Shown here in pieces: positions 1 to 10,028 of a stretch of 64,000 nucleotides of DNA (the stretch's first letter is position 1; each line of letters starts with the position of its first letter). A model generated the notes under the pieces. The model searched no databases. It had not been told where the DNA came from and saw only the letters and a list, made by a program, of their open reading frames with translations. The DNA comes from Pleurotus djamor (Eukaryota > Basidiomycota > Agaricomycetes > Agaricales > Pleurotaceae). The translations under genes and the position numbers were made by a program. The stretch is from positions 62,001 to 126,000 of the forward strand of contig JAPEVF010000034.1 of assembly GCA_029747585.1 (NCBI GenBank), given 5' to 3'.

Positions 1-1
1 C

Positions 2-853
2 CCCAGGAGCGTCAACCACGCGTTGCCTATTCCGACTTCATTACAAACGAGCGGTCTAGGTAAAGAAATGGAACGCGACCCGCAGAGCGGTAGCGGGACA
101 CTCAGTGCCTCAAGTTCGCGGGCGCCTTCCCCTCACTTATTCCTTGGCCGAGATAGGGAACCCGCTATCAACGGAGGCTCTGGTCATCATCATCTTGCTC
201 ACTCTGTCCGTTTGGCGTTTGGCATGACGCCTATCCATCCACAAAGTGGCAGTCGTTCTACAGCTTATCCATCTTCAGGCGTTTCCACCCCCAATTTTTC
301 ATTCGGTTCAGGGCCGTCGAGTTCGAGTTTTCACAACTTCAGTTTTGGACGGTCTGTTCCCGTCTCGCGCTCTGGATCACCTCCCATAACACTCCCTCCA
401 CTCAAAATTGCGGCTAGTGCGGCTTCATCCCCAACACTAAAATCCCTGCATGCGCTCCGTGAGACGGACAGCAAAACTTCCTCGGCTTCTCCTGTCCCTG
501 GCGAGGAGCGTGTGCTCGGAGAGATCGCTGACACGACCGCGTCCGGGGAAATCGAAGTTGCCAAGGAAAGTGGAGATGGAGAGGCGAAGAATGCACCTGT
601 CAACCCCGATGGCGAAGCTACTAAGAATAGTGACGACGCGGACACTAATGCAGTGCTGAAGACACAGGAGAAGAAAATTTCAAGCAAGGACGTTGACGGC
701 GATGTCGATATGGATCAAGAGGGTATTTCCCCGCCAGGTGCTGAACGAGAGAAGATCGAACTCCCCGGGTTTAGCCAATTCGAAGCTGCTGCACGCGTCC
801 CACTTCCGACCGACATCTCTGCCGTGCAGCACCTTCATATTGCTTCACAGTGA
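2..853 (+). CDS. C-terminal part of an unrecognised Ser/Pro-rich protein (5' end outside window)
   Basis: The frame is open from the left edge to the TGA at 851-853, so this is the last exon of a gene that starts outside the window. The visible 280 or so residues are rich in Ser, Pro and Gly, with short phenylalanine-glycine patches (FSFG) and a His run near residue 60. An acidic, Glu/Asp-rich stretch follows, and the end contains LPGFSQFEAAARVPLP. No catalytic or DNA-binding domain lies in the visible part. The composition resembles the tail of a fungal transcription factor; a C2H2 repressor of the Cre1/Mig1 type is one guess, but nothing here proves it. Confidence 0.6.
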   Translation, partial: PRSVNHALPIPTSLQTSGLGKEMERDPQSGSGTLSASSSRAPSPHLFLGRDREPAINGGSGHHHLAHSVRLAFGMTPIHPQSGSRSTAYPSSGVSTPNFSFGSGPSSSSFHNFSFGRSVPVSRSGSPPITLPPLKIAASAASSPTLKSLHALRETDSKTSSASPVPGEERVLGEIADTTASGEIEVAKESGDGEAKNAPVNPDGEATKNSDDADTNAVLKTQEKKISSKDVDGDVDMDQEGISPPGAEREKIELPGFSQFEAAARVPLPTDISAVQHLHIASQ

Positions 854-2480
854 AATTTTCTCTCTCGCCTATCTTTTGGGATGGAAGAGCGACTGGTCCC
901 TTTCTCGAAGGGTCGAGAAGTAGCGAAGATTCTCCGCTGTCAGTACTCTTGCTACCTCGGAGAAATTTGTGCGTTCAAACGTGGTGTGCGACACGCCTGT
1001 TCTTGGAACGTTCACGTATACACCCCTTCCCCGACTTTCGCGTTCTTCTGGGTTCCTTTTCGGTTTTCTATTCAACGTCTCCCTTCTCTGAGTTTCCAGA
1101 CGATGACCTTTCTCTTTGGACTCTTCGGGTCTCATGCCTATGTGAGGCGTACTTCATGGTCCAGGTGATCCAAAATGCACCGTTATATCCCCATAGACTG
1201 CACACGCTCGATTCTTCACCATGCTTTGATACTTCATCCGTGTATGTTTTCCACCTGCTCATGATCCCCGACAACGACTTTTTTCGCATCCTTTCCACAT
1301 GCACGACCTCTTAATGACTAAATATAGATTCTATGGACATCTTACTTTTCCTTGCTTTGTCGCTTTTACCCCCTAGACTGTTTATAGAATCACTCCCATC
1401 TCCTCTCTGCAATCCCCTCTCATCCGCTCTGCGGCCGGTGTATGCCTACGTACATTACATATCCTCTCCTATCTAACATGCGGTACATATATACAGTTTG
1501 TCCGTGGTTTATATGTCACTTTCTGGGCTTTTGTTATTTATGATAAGATAACTATTATGGTAGTCGGTAGCAACTGCTGCTTGGCGGGTTTAGTATATTA
1601 TCAGTCTTATAATTTATTGGTCCCCTTTATCTGTTATCGCGTTCTGATTAGTGTTCTTGGTGCGAGGGCAACGGCTTACAGGCCGCAGCACGATTGTCGG
1701 GAATTAGACTTCGCCTACGAACGTGTGAAGGTCGAGTATATGTAGTACCCTTCNTTTTTGTCGGCCAGCTTGCTGAATATTAGGGTGTGCCTTCGGTTAC
1801 GCCTGGAACTAGAGGTCCCCACAGCGGGAGTTCCATCGGGCGCCGACGCTTGGACATGACGAACGGTATTGTTCACTTATGGAAGTTGACGTTGATCACA
1901 CCTTAGGCCTTAGGCCCAACTAGGCTTGAGGAGGTCCGAGACGTAAGGGAGGGTAATAGTGATGCCGATGAAGAAGACCATATCGTGGCCAAGGAGTAGC
2001 ATCTCGTCGTATCGACGGTATTTTACGATAAGGCTACACAAGATGCAAAGGGGTGCAAGGCAAAAGGAACGAGATCTCTTATCAGAGATATGATTTGCGG
2101 AGTCAGCGGCATCCGACGGATTAAGGTGCTAGTTTGGGTGCTTGGATGGGGTACGTACTCGCGCTATCATCCCGTTCACCTCGCGGCCAGAGATCAGATC
2201 AGGCTAGAGGCCTGTGGATAGTCATGTATGGAGTCAAAATATGAAGTTCGTGGATAGAATTTGTCGTTGCAGGTGCAAACCCGTCATTCTAGTTGGACAC
2301 GGTTTCACAGCCCAAATGCGGAATTAAACTTGCCTTTTTGATACACATATAGGAAGAGAAGGCTGGAATACGGCGTAAGGTGGTGGTACACTGTTGGTCT
2401 TATTCTTAACATTGCTCGTGACTACGTGGATGCCGTGTATATCTCCTCGTAGTTCCAGTTTGTCAGTCGTCAGTCGCTAC
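854..2480. other. Intergenic, no gene seen
   Basis: This 1.6 kb stretch lies between two convergent genes. The first 500 bases are pyrimidine-rich and look like 3' UTR. Open frames here are short, lack a typical protein composition and do not join across splice sites. I see no repeat or RNA gene. Confidence 0.5.
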
Positions 2481-3430
2481 TTAGATGTTTCGTGCTTTAT
2501 TGTTTCGTGGGTTGTTGGCGTTGATCCAATGGAATTCATCTGGAGTGGGGAGGGGTGAGGAGGGGGCTTGAACGACTTCAGGCTCAGCGAATGTCACCCT
2601 GTAAGGTGACTTCGCAACGCTGAGCTTCTGAGCGGTGGAGGGATGCTGCGTTCTCAAATGACGCGAAGCATTCTGTGGTGCCCCAAAGGTCTTTCCACAT
2701 CCTGGCGCTGCGCACTTATAAGCTAGGAGTGAGCTAGGCATCAGCAATTTGCGGCACACTAGTATTGAAAGGAAGGTTTTACGATTAATGCCTGTGTGGG
2801 TATTCATGTGAGTTTTGAGCGAGCTGGGGCGCGTGAAAACCTTCTTGCAAACTTCGCAAGGATGCTGTTTTGGGGGCTTTGTCTCTTTGTACTTGGTGCC
2901 GCCGTTGGGAGAGCGTCGCACAGAAGGACTACCACTGCCATGAGCTGGTGTGGCATGGGCTTCCGGTGAAGGGGGCTCGGTCGCCGATGTCGCGACAGAG
3001 GCACGGGAACGATCAGAGTCAGCTTGCAGGCGATCTCGATCAGCCCCACCCCTGTCGTAGGTGAGGTCGCCACGAAGCTGATCTGGGCGATTATTTACGA
3101 TAGAAATGAAGAGAAAATCCTGCGGTGGTGATGCATCGCGACGTTGGCGAATTGCAGGATAAAGGGCTACTGGTAGGGGAGGTACAGTATCCCCTGAAGT
3201 AATTTCGTGAATGTGTGATCAGCTGTGGGAGGGCCATGGTGGAGTGCGTACTTACCATTCGTCGCCGCCGATGGCGCTAGAATNTCCCCAGCGCCTGGAG
3301 GACGACGGTGCAGGGGAGCACCGGCATTGTGACCAGAAACCTCGTGCGGGTCATCTGTGTCGTCCATAAAGGTTTCCTGACCTCTGTAGGGGACCGAAGT
3401 GGTCCAGTCGACGACCTTGATGAGTGACAT
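2481..3430 (-). CDS. C2H2 zinc-finger protein, two fingers
   Basis: Three exons join in frame: 3430-3256, 3193-2783 and 2722-2481. The introns are 62 nt (GTAAGT, CTGAT branch) and 60 nt (GTAAAA, CTGAT branch). The predicted protein is about 275 residues. Two C2H2 fingers lie near residues 170-225: CEVC...HMNTH, then CAAPGC...HLRTQH. They are linked by HTGINPYKC, a standard finger linker that appears only after the second intron is removed. The N-terminal half is disordered and charged. It is probably a nuclear sequence-specific DNA-binding regulator, but the target and family member are unknown. The start MSLIKVVDW is the first ATG of the frame; upstream codons begin only with TTG. One N lies in exon 1. 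Confidence 0.75.
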
Positions 3431-4056
3431 GCTAGTGAAGATATTGAAGAACAATGCGTTTGCAAGTGTTTACAGAGCGATGGCAGCGACGCAAAACGAG
3501 GGACTTTATAGCCCTACTCCAATAGTAGAAGATGCGAGAAGGGACACGAGAATGCGTTTCAATGCAAACACAGAAAGGTGGGCGAACGTCAAATTAAGGA
3601 CCGCACTATTCTGTGGAAGGAAGTGGGAAGGCTATAGTTAGCTTCGATAGATCTGATGTGGTGTCTGGCAATCAGAATGCGGTCCACTCGATTCCGTAAA
3701 TCGCTGAAACGGGGGGATGGACATACTCAACTAAGACAAAAGCTTCACGATGTTGCGAGAACGTTATTAGATTCTGATAACAAGGGCCGGCGGCACTGCG
3801 AAGAACCCATTCGGTAAACGCGAAAGGTCTGGTTACACGTGTGATACATGGGAAGGTGAAGCCCAATTTTTGGACCCCATACTCGATTCTATGTAAGAGA
3901 GCGGCAAGGGATCGGCATGAAACGCACATCACATCAACTGGGCTAACATGGTCAATACAAGCCACTGGGTGGTCTGTATGTAACTTGAAAACTTACTAGG
4001 GGTGGACGAATCCGGTAAAGAGCATTGAAATTTGCCCAAGCCTTACGGGAGGCAGA
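3431..4056. other. Intergenic between zinc-finger gene start and FCF2 stop
   Basis: This is the likely promoter of the minus-strand zinc-finger gene plus the 3' region of FCF2. No supported gene or repeat is visible. Confidence 0.5.
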
Positions 4057-5165
4057 TCACCATTTCTGCCGCCTGGGGGCCTTTTTCGCTGCGAGGGTAC
4101 TCCTCCCTTTGGAACCCCGAATTGCTTGTAATTCATTGAACTTCTTCTTGGCGTAACGCTTCGCTTCTGCATCATCCACGAGCTCATCCACGAGTGTGCG
4201 TTTCCTATGTGATTTGGGGAGGTTGTCTGAACTGGGGTTGCCAAATGGTGTATCTGTTGGTAATATCGTGCCCATCTATTATGGCATTGTTCATTCGATC
4301 AATCACCATTGAAAAAGTCACAGGAATTAAAAACTCACGGCGAAGTACTTGGGCAGTCCTTTGATCCCCTTGCCCTCGCCTTCGTCTTTACGGTAAAACC
4401 GCTTAGGATCGAGCTGATTGCGCAGACGGAGCGCTTCAACCTCTTGATACAGGCGAGGGAGATCGGACTCGGCTGGTGCGGGAAGATCGAACCACCCGGG
4501 ACCGGCAGTCATCTTCTTCATCTGCTTGGTGGCGTTAGAGTAGCGTGTGTCAACGTATGTTATCTGAACCTACTGCCTTGCGTTCCTTCTTTGTAANAGG
4601 CTTCCCTGAAGCTGTAAGCTCAGGTGGTGGGATTGGCGGCGCGGGAGTGGAGAACTCGGAGGTGGATTGCTGGGCACGCATGATGTCTGGGTCATTGACT
4701 GCCAGAGGTCGTCCGTGACGATCCCCAGCAAAGGTAAGATAAGGCGCAGGGAGAGCACCAGGATCTAGCGGAGGCAATGGGCTATCGCGTGACACAACAG
4801 TTTGAGCGTGGAAGGAAAGGAGAATACGACATGTCAACTCACGAGGCATTGTCTTCTGCAGAAAGTATCATGACTTCCTCCTCTGCGTGTTCTGATAAGG
4901 CAGCCGCCTGCGCCACTTCTCGTGCCTTTTGCCTAGACTTCTCTAGAAGACTCTCCAGATATTCTGGCGTAATTTCATCGTCATCGATGCTGCTCTCGTC
5001 ATCGGAGCTGCTAGTTGAATCCGAGTCAGAAGATTCGTATTCTGAATCTGGAATTTCATATGTTAGATAGCCCGCAGGAATAGGCTATTCGTATTCACCG
5101 TANTTCGGCCTCTTTGATGAGGACGCTGATGGTCGTGGTGTNGTTGAGGTGNACGAGGAAGACAT
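4057..5165 (-). CDS. FCF2: Fcf2-type rRNA-processing protein (one in-frame stop in an N-rich patch)
   Basis: Fcf2 is an essential nucleolar factor for early cleavages of the 35S pre-rRNA in small-subunit assembly. The conserved core is clear after splicing: AGPGWFDLPAP, LDPKRFYRK, GLPKYFAMGTILP and RKRTLVDELVDDAEAKRY, followed by a basic tail. The upstream half is acidic and Ser-rich, ending in a helical segment. Introns are seen after ...EDNA (60 nt), after ERKA (49 nt) and after KYFA (63 nt). The likely start MSSS at 5165-5163 is followed about 25 codons later by YGEYE and then an in-frame TAG (about 5092-5090), after which the frame continues as PIPAGYLTYEIPD. This patch is full of N symbols, so a base error or allele difference is likely. 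The core identification is secure; the N-terminus is not. Confidence 0.85.
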
Positions 5166-5437
5166 TTGNNNNANNNNNGNNCGGCGTTGGCGAAAATGTT
5201 CAGCGTTACCTAACTGGGATCAGGAGTCTCAGGGGCCTCAGCAAACCGCCTTGAAAATCCAAGTCCCAGGTCCCTCGACGTTCATAGCGAAGAGCGAGCT
5301 TTTGTAAATCCCTATAGCCTCCCATTTACTTTTTGATTGACCCAAACTTTTGAGTTGGCAGTCTTTGTGAGGAAGATCACGTCAGGGAGTGGTACTAGTT
5401 GGCACACATCTTTGGGCGCCTAAGACACTTGGTTTCA
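5166..5437. promoter_or_regulatory. Shared promoter of FCF2 (-) and COQ5 (+)
   Basis: The two start codons face away from each other with 272 bp between them, so both promoters must lie here. No TATA box is obvious. The first 20 bases beside FCF2 contain a cluster of N symbols. Confidence 0.5.
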
Positions 5438-6430
5438 ATGCTTTCCTCCGTATCCCGAGCTGCTCGCCGGACCAACACCCTTCAGCGACAGCTTCGTCGC
5501 CACCTGGGCACACAGCCGAGTCCGAATCAACGCACAACTTCATTCGGGTTCAAGACTGTTCGTGAAGAAGAGAAAGAAGATCTTGTCAAAAATGTGTTCG
5601 ACTCCGTCGCGACCTCGTATGACCTCATGAACGACGCTACCTCGCTAGGTGTTCATCGTTTGTGGAAGGACGAGTTTGTGCAGTCTTTGAACCCTGGTAA
5701 CAACAAGTCGATGAAGTGCATCGACGTTGCGGGTGGAACGGGGGACATCGCCCTCCGGATTCTGGACCACGCCCGAGAGAAGTTCGCTGACCGCGAAACA
5801 ACCGTTGACGTCGTGGATATCAACGGTCAAATGCTTGCGGAGGGACTCAAGCGCTTCAAAAAGACCATGTACCACTATAGTGAGTGTCCAGACCCAATCC
5901 CTCAGACTTGTTCTAATACTTTGACGAAGCCCCCCAAATATCCTTCCATGAGGCCAACGCACAGGCTCTCCCCGACACCCACTTCAAGGACAACACATAC
6001 GACCTATATACCATCGCTTTTGGTATAAGAAATTGCACATCTATACCTTCGGTCCTGAAAGAGGCCTACCGAGTGCTGAAGCCTGGGGGAACGTTTGCCT
6101 GTCTCGAGTTTAGCAAGGTCAACAATCCCCTTTTGAGCACGTTAGTGATATCTTTGCCCATTTACCGCTCTGCCGACACTCACTAACCGTCTGTCAAGGC
6201 TGTACGACCAGTACTCGTTCTCGGTGATACCCCTTCTCGGCACGATACTTGCTGGTGACCGAGATTCGTACCAGTATCTCGTTGAATCTATCCGCAAGTT
6301 CCCCCCACAGCCAGAATTTGCGCAAATGATTCGTGACGCAGGTTTCGCCACCGCAAAGGATGCAGACGGTGGGGCTTGGGTGGATCTTTGGGGTGGTATT
6401 GCTTCCATACACAAAGGCGTCAAGTTGTAG
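5438..6430 (+). CDS. COQ5: 2-methoxy-6-polyprenyl-1,4-benzoquinol methyltransferase, mitochondrial (COQ5)
   Basis: COQ5 performs the C-methylation step of ubiquinone synthesis, using S-adenosylmethionine, in the mitochondrial matrix. Exons 5438-5879, 5930-6140 and 6199-6430 give 294 residues, a usual length for the UbiE/COQ5 family. The N-terminus ([11 protein letters not shown]) is basic and Ser-rich, as expected of a mitochondrial presequence. The family signature YDLMND is at about residue 65, SAM motif I ([13 protein letters not shown]) at about 95, and [17 protein letters not shown] at about 205. The tail carries [10 protein letters not shown] and [10 protein letters not shown]. The frame is also open upstream, but only with a TTG, so the ATG at 5438 is chosen. 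Introns are 50 and 58 nt. Confidence 0.95.
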
Positions 6431-6752
6431 GCATTTAGTTTTTAGGATAACTTATTGCACACCGATAATTACGCGTTAATGAGTCTTGGACTCAGACACA
6501 CTCGCGCAAGCCGCACGCGTCTCTCGCGTGGGGCACGCGCCTGCCGTGAAGCTCATTTGTTACCAGCGCCAAAATCAAGGCTCTGCCATTTCTGCTACCA
6601 CCACCATCTCCTCCACCATCTCCTCAGCGTCGCCTTCTACTATTCTCAATCGCATCTCCTCAGGCTTTCGCAAGAGCGCAAAACTCATAAAGCGAAAGTC
6701 TCATCCATTCTTACAAGACGCAGACTCCGAAAGCACTTTAGTCGCGCACACC
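6431..6752. other. Intergenic, COQ5 3' end and cullin promoter
   Basis: These 322 bp lie between same-strand genes. A pyrimidine-rich run of CCACCATCTCC-like units precedes the cullin start, which is common in basidiomycete 5' UTRs. No gene is seen. Confidence 0.5.
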
Positions 6753-9495
6753 ATGTCGACGTCTGCACCAGCGATGCCGCCCGCGACGGCTGATCTGGCA
6801 ACTACTTGGGCCTTTTTGGAGGAAGGCGTGGACCATATAATGACCAAACTCCAGACAGGAGTCAGCTACAGGTAAGATGTCTTATCGAGTCAGGCGTTTG
6901 GCGTCGCTTTCGCAATGCCCTGTCTCACCCCGAAACTTGTAGTAAATACATGAGTCTGTACACTGTGGCTTACAACTATTGCACGTCGTCAAAGATGAGT
7001 GGCGCGTCGTCAGATACCGCAGGGATGGGTAATCGCAGTCAGTCCTCTGAGCTTTGTTCATCATCATTGACTCATCTCAATCGATTTCTAGGCGGAGCGA
7101 ACCTAATGGGCTCGGATCTGTACAATAATCTCATTCGGTACTTTGTTTCGCATCTCAAAACCCTCCGTGAGGTAGGTGTCATCGTATCGCACATGAGTCA
7201 TTTTGTTACCTGTGCTCACTGCTCTTTCAGGCATCAGACTCCTTGCAAGATGAAGACTTGTTGCGATATTACGCGCGCGAATGGGATCGTTATACGACTG
7301 GCGCGAACTACATTAATCGACTATTCACGTACCTTAACCGCCACTGGGTGAAGAGGGAGCGCGACGAAGGCCGAAAAGGGGTTTACCCTGTCTACACACT
7401 CGCCCTTGTGCAATGGAAAACCAACTTCTTTATGCATGTCCAGCAGACGAATTCCAAGCTCGCTGGCGCTATCTTACGATTGATCGAGCAACAGCGAAAC
7501 GGGGAGGCCATTGATCAAGGTCTCGTGAAGAAAGTTGTCGATTCGTTTGTCTTGCTCGGGCTTGACGATACCGACATTAATAAAGCTTGTCTGGATGTCT
7601 ACAGAGAGCACTTCGAGACCCCCTTCATTGACGCTACAGAGAAGTACTACAAGCAAGAGTCTGAATCATTCTTGGCCGAGTCCAGTGTGTCGGATTACTT
7701 GAAGAAGGCCGAAGAACGACTCCGCGAGGAAGAAGACCGCGTCGAACGATACCTACACACCCAAACTCGTAAACCCTTGATCAGCAAGTGTGAGCACGTA
7801 CTCATCAGGGAACACTCCGAACTCATGTGGGAGAGCTTCCAAAGTCTCCTCGATTTCGACAAGGACGAGGATCTGCAGCGCATGTATGCATTACTGTCTC
7901 GTATCCCCGAAGGTCTCGAACCGNTGCGAAGAAAGTTCGAAGAACATGTCAAGAAGACTGGCTTGTCTGCCGTTTCCAAACTTGTTGGGGAAGGTGCCGA
8001 GAACGTCGACTCGCTCGACCCCAAGGCTTACGTCGATGCCCTTTTGGAAGTCCACCAAAAGAACTCTGAAACTGTGACGCGAAGCTTCCGGGGTGAAGCT
8101 GGATTTGTCGCCAGTCTTGACAAGGCGTGCCGAGAGTTTGTCAACCGGAATGCTGCGACTGGNACTTCGTCTACCAAGTCCCCTGAACTTCTTGCNAAGC
8201 ATGCGGACATGCTCCTACGTAAGAACAACAAGATGGCNGANGAAGGTGACCTTGAGGGTGCTCTTAATCGCGTCGTAAGACCACATGTTTTCATCGTTCN
8301 ACTCTTGCTAATTCTGGCATAGATGATCTTGTTCAAATATATCGANGACAAGGACGTTTTCCAGACNTTCTACACGACGAAGCTNTCCAAGCGTCTAATT
8401 CANGGCGTGTCCGCNTCCGACGAGAGTGAGGCCAGCATGATCTCGAAGTTGAAGGAGGCTTGTGGTTTCGAGTACACGAACAAGCTCCAGCGCATGTTCA
8501 CTGGTAAGTAACCATCGGNATNTGAAATCNATGTTTCATGAATTAANGACNCTCTCTAGACATGTCGCTCAGCAAGGACCTCACGGATTCATTCAAAGAA
8601 CGCATGCAACAGAACCACGACGACATGGATATCACATTCAGCATCATGGTCCTAGGAACGAACTTCTGGCCTTTGACAGCACCTAACAACGAGTTCACTA
8701 TTCCCGCCGAAATTCTGCCCACATATGAACGCTTCCAAAGATACTATCAGACCAAGCACTCGGGTCGCAAGNTGACNTGGCTTTGGAACTACTCGAAGAA
8801 CGAGCTGCGCACGAATTACTTGAACCAGAAGTATATTCTAATGACTAGCTCGTACCAAATGGCGGTCCTTCTCCAATACAACAATAACGACACGCTGTCC
8901 CTCGATGAGCTTGTCGCCGCAACTTCGATNAACAAGGAACATCTTACGCAGATTCTCGCCCTCCTTGTGAAGGCCAAGATCCTTGTGAATGACGAAACCG
9001 ATCAGTACGATCTCAACCCCAGTGAGTCATCCAGTATCACCTCCCTCCAAGCCGTATCTCTGACATCATCTATACAGACTTCAAGTCAAAGAAGATCCGT
9101 GTCAACCTGAACTTGCCTATCAAGGCCGAAGTCAAGGCCGAGACGACCGACGTGCTGAAAACCGTTGATGAGGATCGTAAATATGTCATCCAAGCTACCA
9201 TCGTTCGGTAAGTGTGCCTGTCACATTCCTTCTGTACCTTACTGANAAGACCCCAGTATTATGAAGGCACGAAAGACTATGAAGAACCAGGCCCTNATTC
9301 AGGAAGTGATTTCTCAGATTTCNCAACGCTTTGCTCCCAAAATTCCCGACATCAAGAAGGTAAGTTGCTAAACCCCTACACCTAATAGACCCCGATCTCA
9401 CGCTAAGGACTCAATAGGCGATTGACACGCTCTTGGAGAAAGAATATATNGAGCGTGTGGACGGCACCAGAGACACTTTTGCCTACGTAGCATGA
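6753..9495 (+). CDS. CUL1: Cullin-1 / CDC53, scaffold of SCF ubiquitin ligases
   Basis: Cullin-1 binds Skp1-F-box substrate receptors at its N-terminus and the RING protein Rbx1 at its C-terminus, so that an E2 enzyme can ubiquitinate bound targets. Nine exons (6753-6871, 6943-7037, 7092-7171, 7231-8274, 8323-8503, 8560-9021, 9078-9207, 9257-9359, 9418-9495) give 763 residues, a full-length cullin. Visible marks are the helical N-terminal repeats, the cullin-homology region (FYTTKLSKRLI near residue 465, [16 protein letters not shown] near 600), and the winged-helix tail with the neddylation site IVRIMKARK (Lys near 707). The protein ends YVA, close to the usual LA/YLA end. About 16 N symbols fall in exons, nearly all at synonymous positions. 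A sequence near residue 55 ([18 protein letters not shown]) is a low-complexity insert between helices. Confidence 0.96.
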
Positions 9496-10028
9496 TTTGC
9501 CACATCCAAGCATTTCACCATGTATCTGGTCCCTCATTCCAACCTTTGTAGCATATTTCTTTTTTTGGCCTTCTTGTGCTTTTCGCTATCTCATCTTCCA
9601 TTTTTAGAATCAATTCGCAAACTCTACCTCTGAGTAGCATGTGAGAGTCCTCTGCTGTTAAGTTTCTCATCCCCAAAACAGTATTTCCTGAGAAGCCAGC
9701 GGCTTCTGCATTCAAAANCGGTTCGGCAAGTTATANACTCCGAGTTAGCCTCCCAATGTCGATCGTGCGGTTGTGCTACTGAACGGTTGGTGCTGCGCAT
9801 CATCGGGCACTCGTTGTGGTGGATCCTAGACTACCACCGGCAGGACTCTCTATCGCTTTTTGAATCNCGAAAAGCACCCGAAGCAACCGTTTCTCTCATG
9901 CCTACACGCCACGAAGAGAGCGTTCTCTTCAACCGAAGCGTCCATGGGAGACGAAAATAACCAGCTGGGATATAAAAGCACGACTTGGGTGAGCTGTNGT
10001 AACGCCACATTCCACGCACCCTCGAACA
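9496..10028. other. Intergenic, cullin 3' region and DUF6534 promoter
   Basis: The 533 bp are partly AT-rich just after the cullin stop. Only the TATA box listed separately is recognised. No open frame here has coding character. Confidence 0.5.
9971..9978 (+). promoter_or_regulatory. TATA box of the DUF6534 gene
   Basis: TATAAAAG lies 51 bp before the ATG at 10029. Its position and sequence fit a core promoter of an inducible fungal gene. Confidence 0.55.

Noticed and set aside
850..1314. Plus-strand open frame of 154 codons after the first gene
   Set aside because: Overlaps the stop of the upstream gene, hydrophobic and Phe/Ser-rich as expected from T-rich 3' DNA; no splice or start support.
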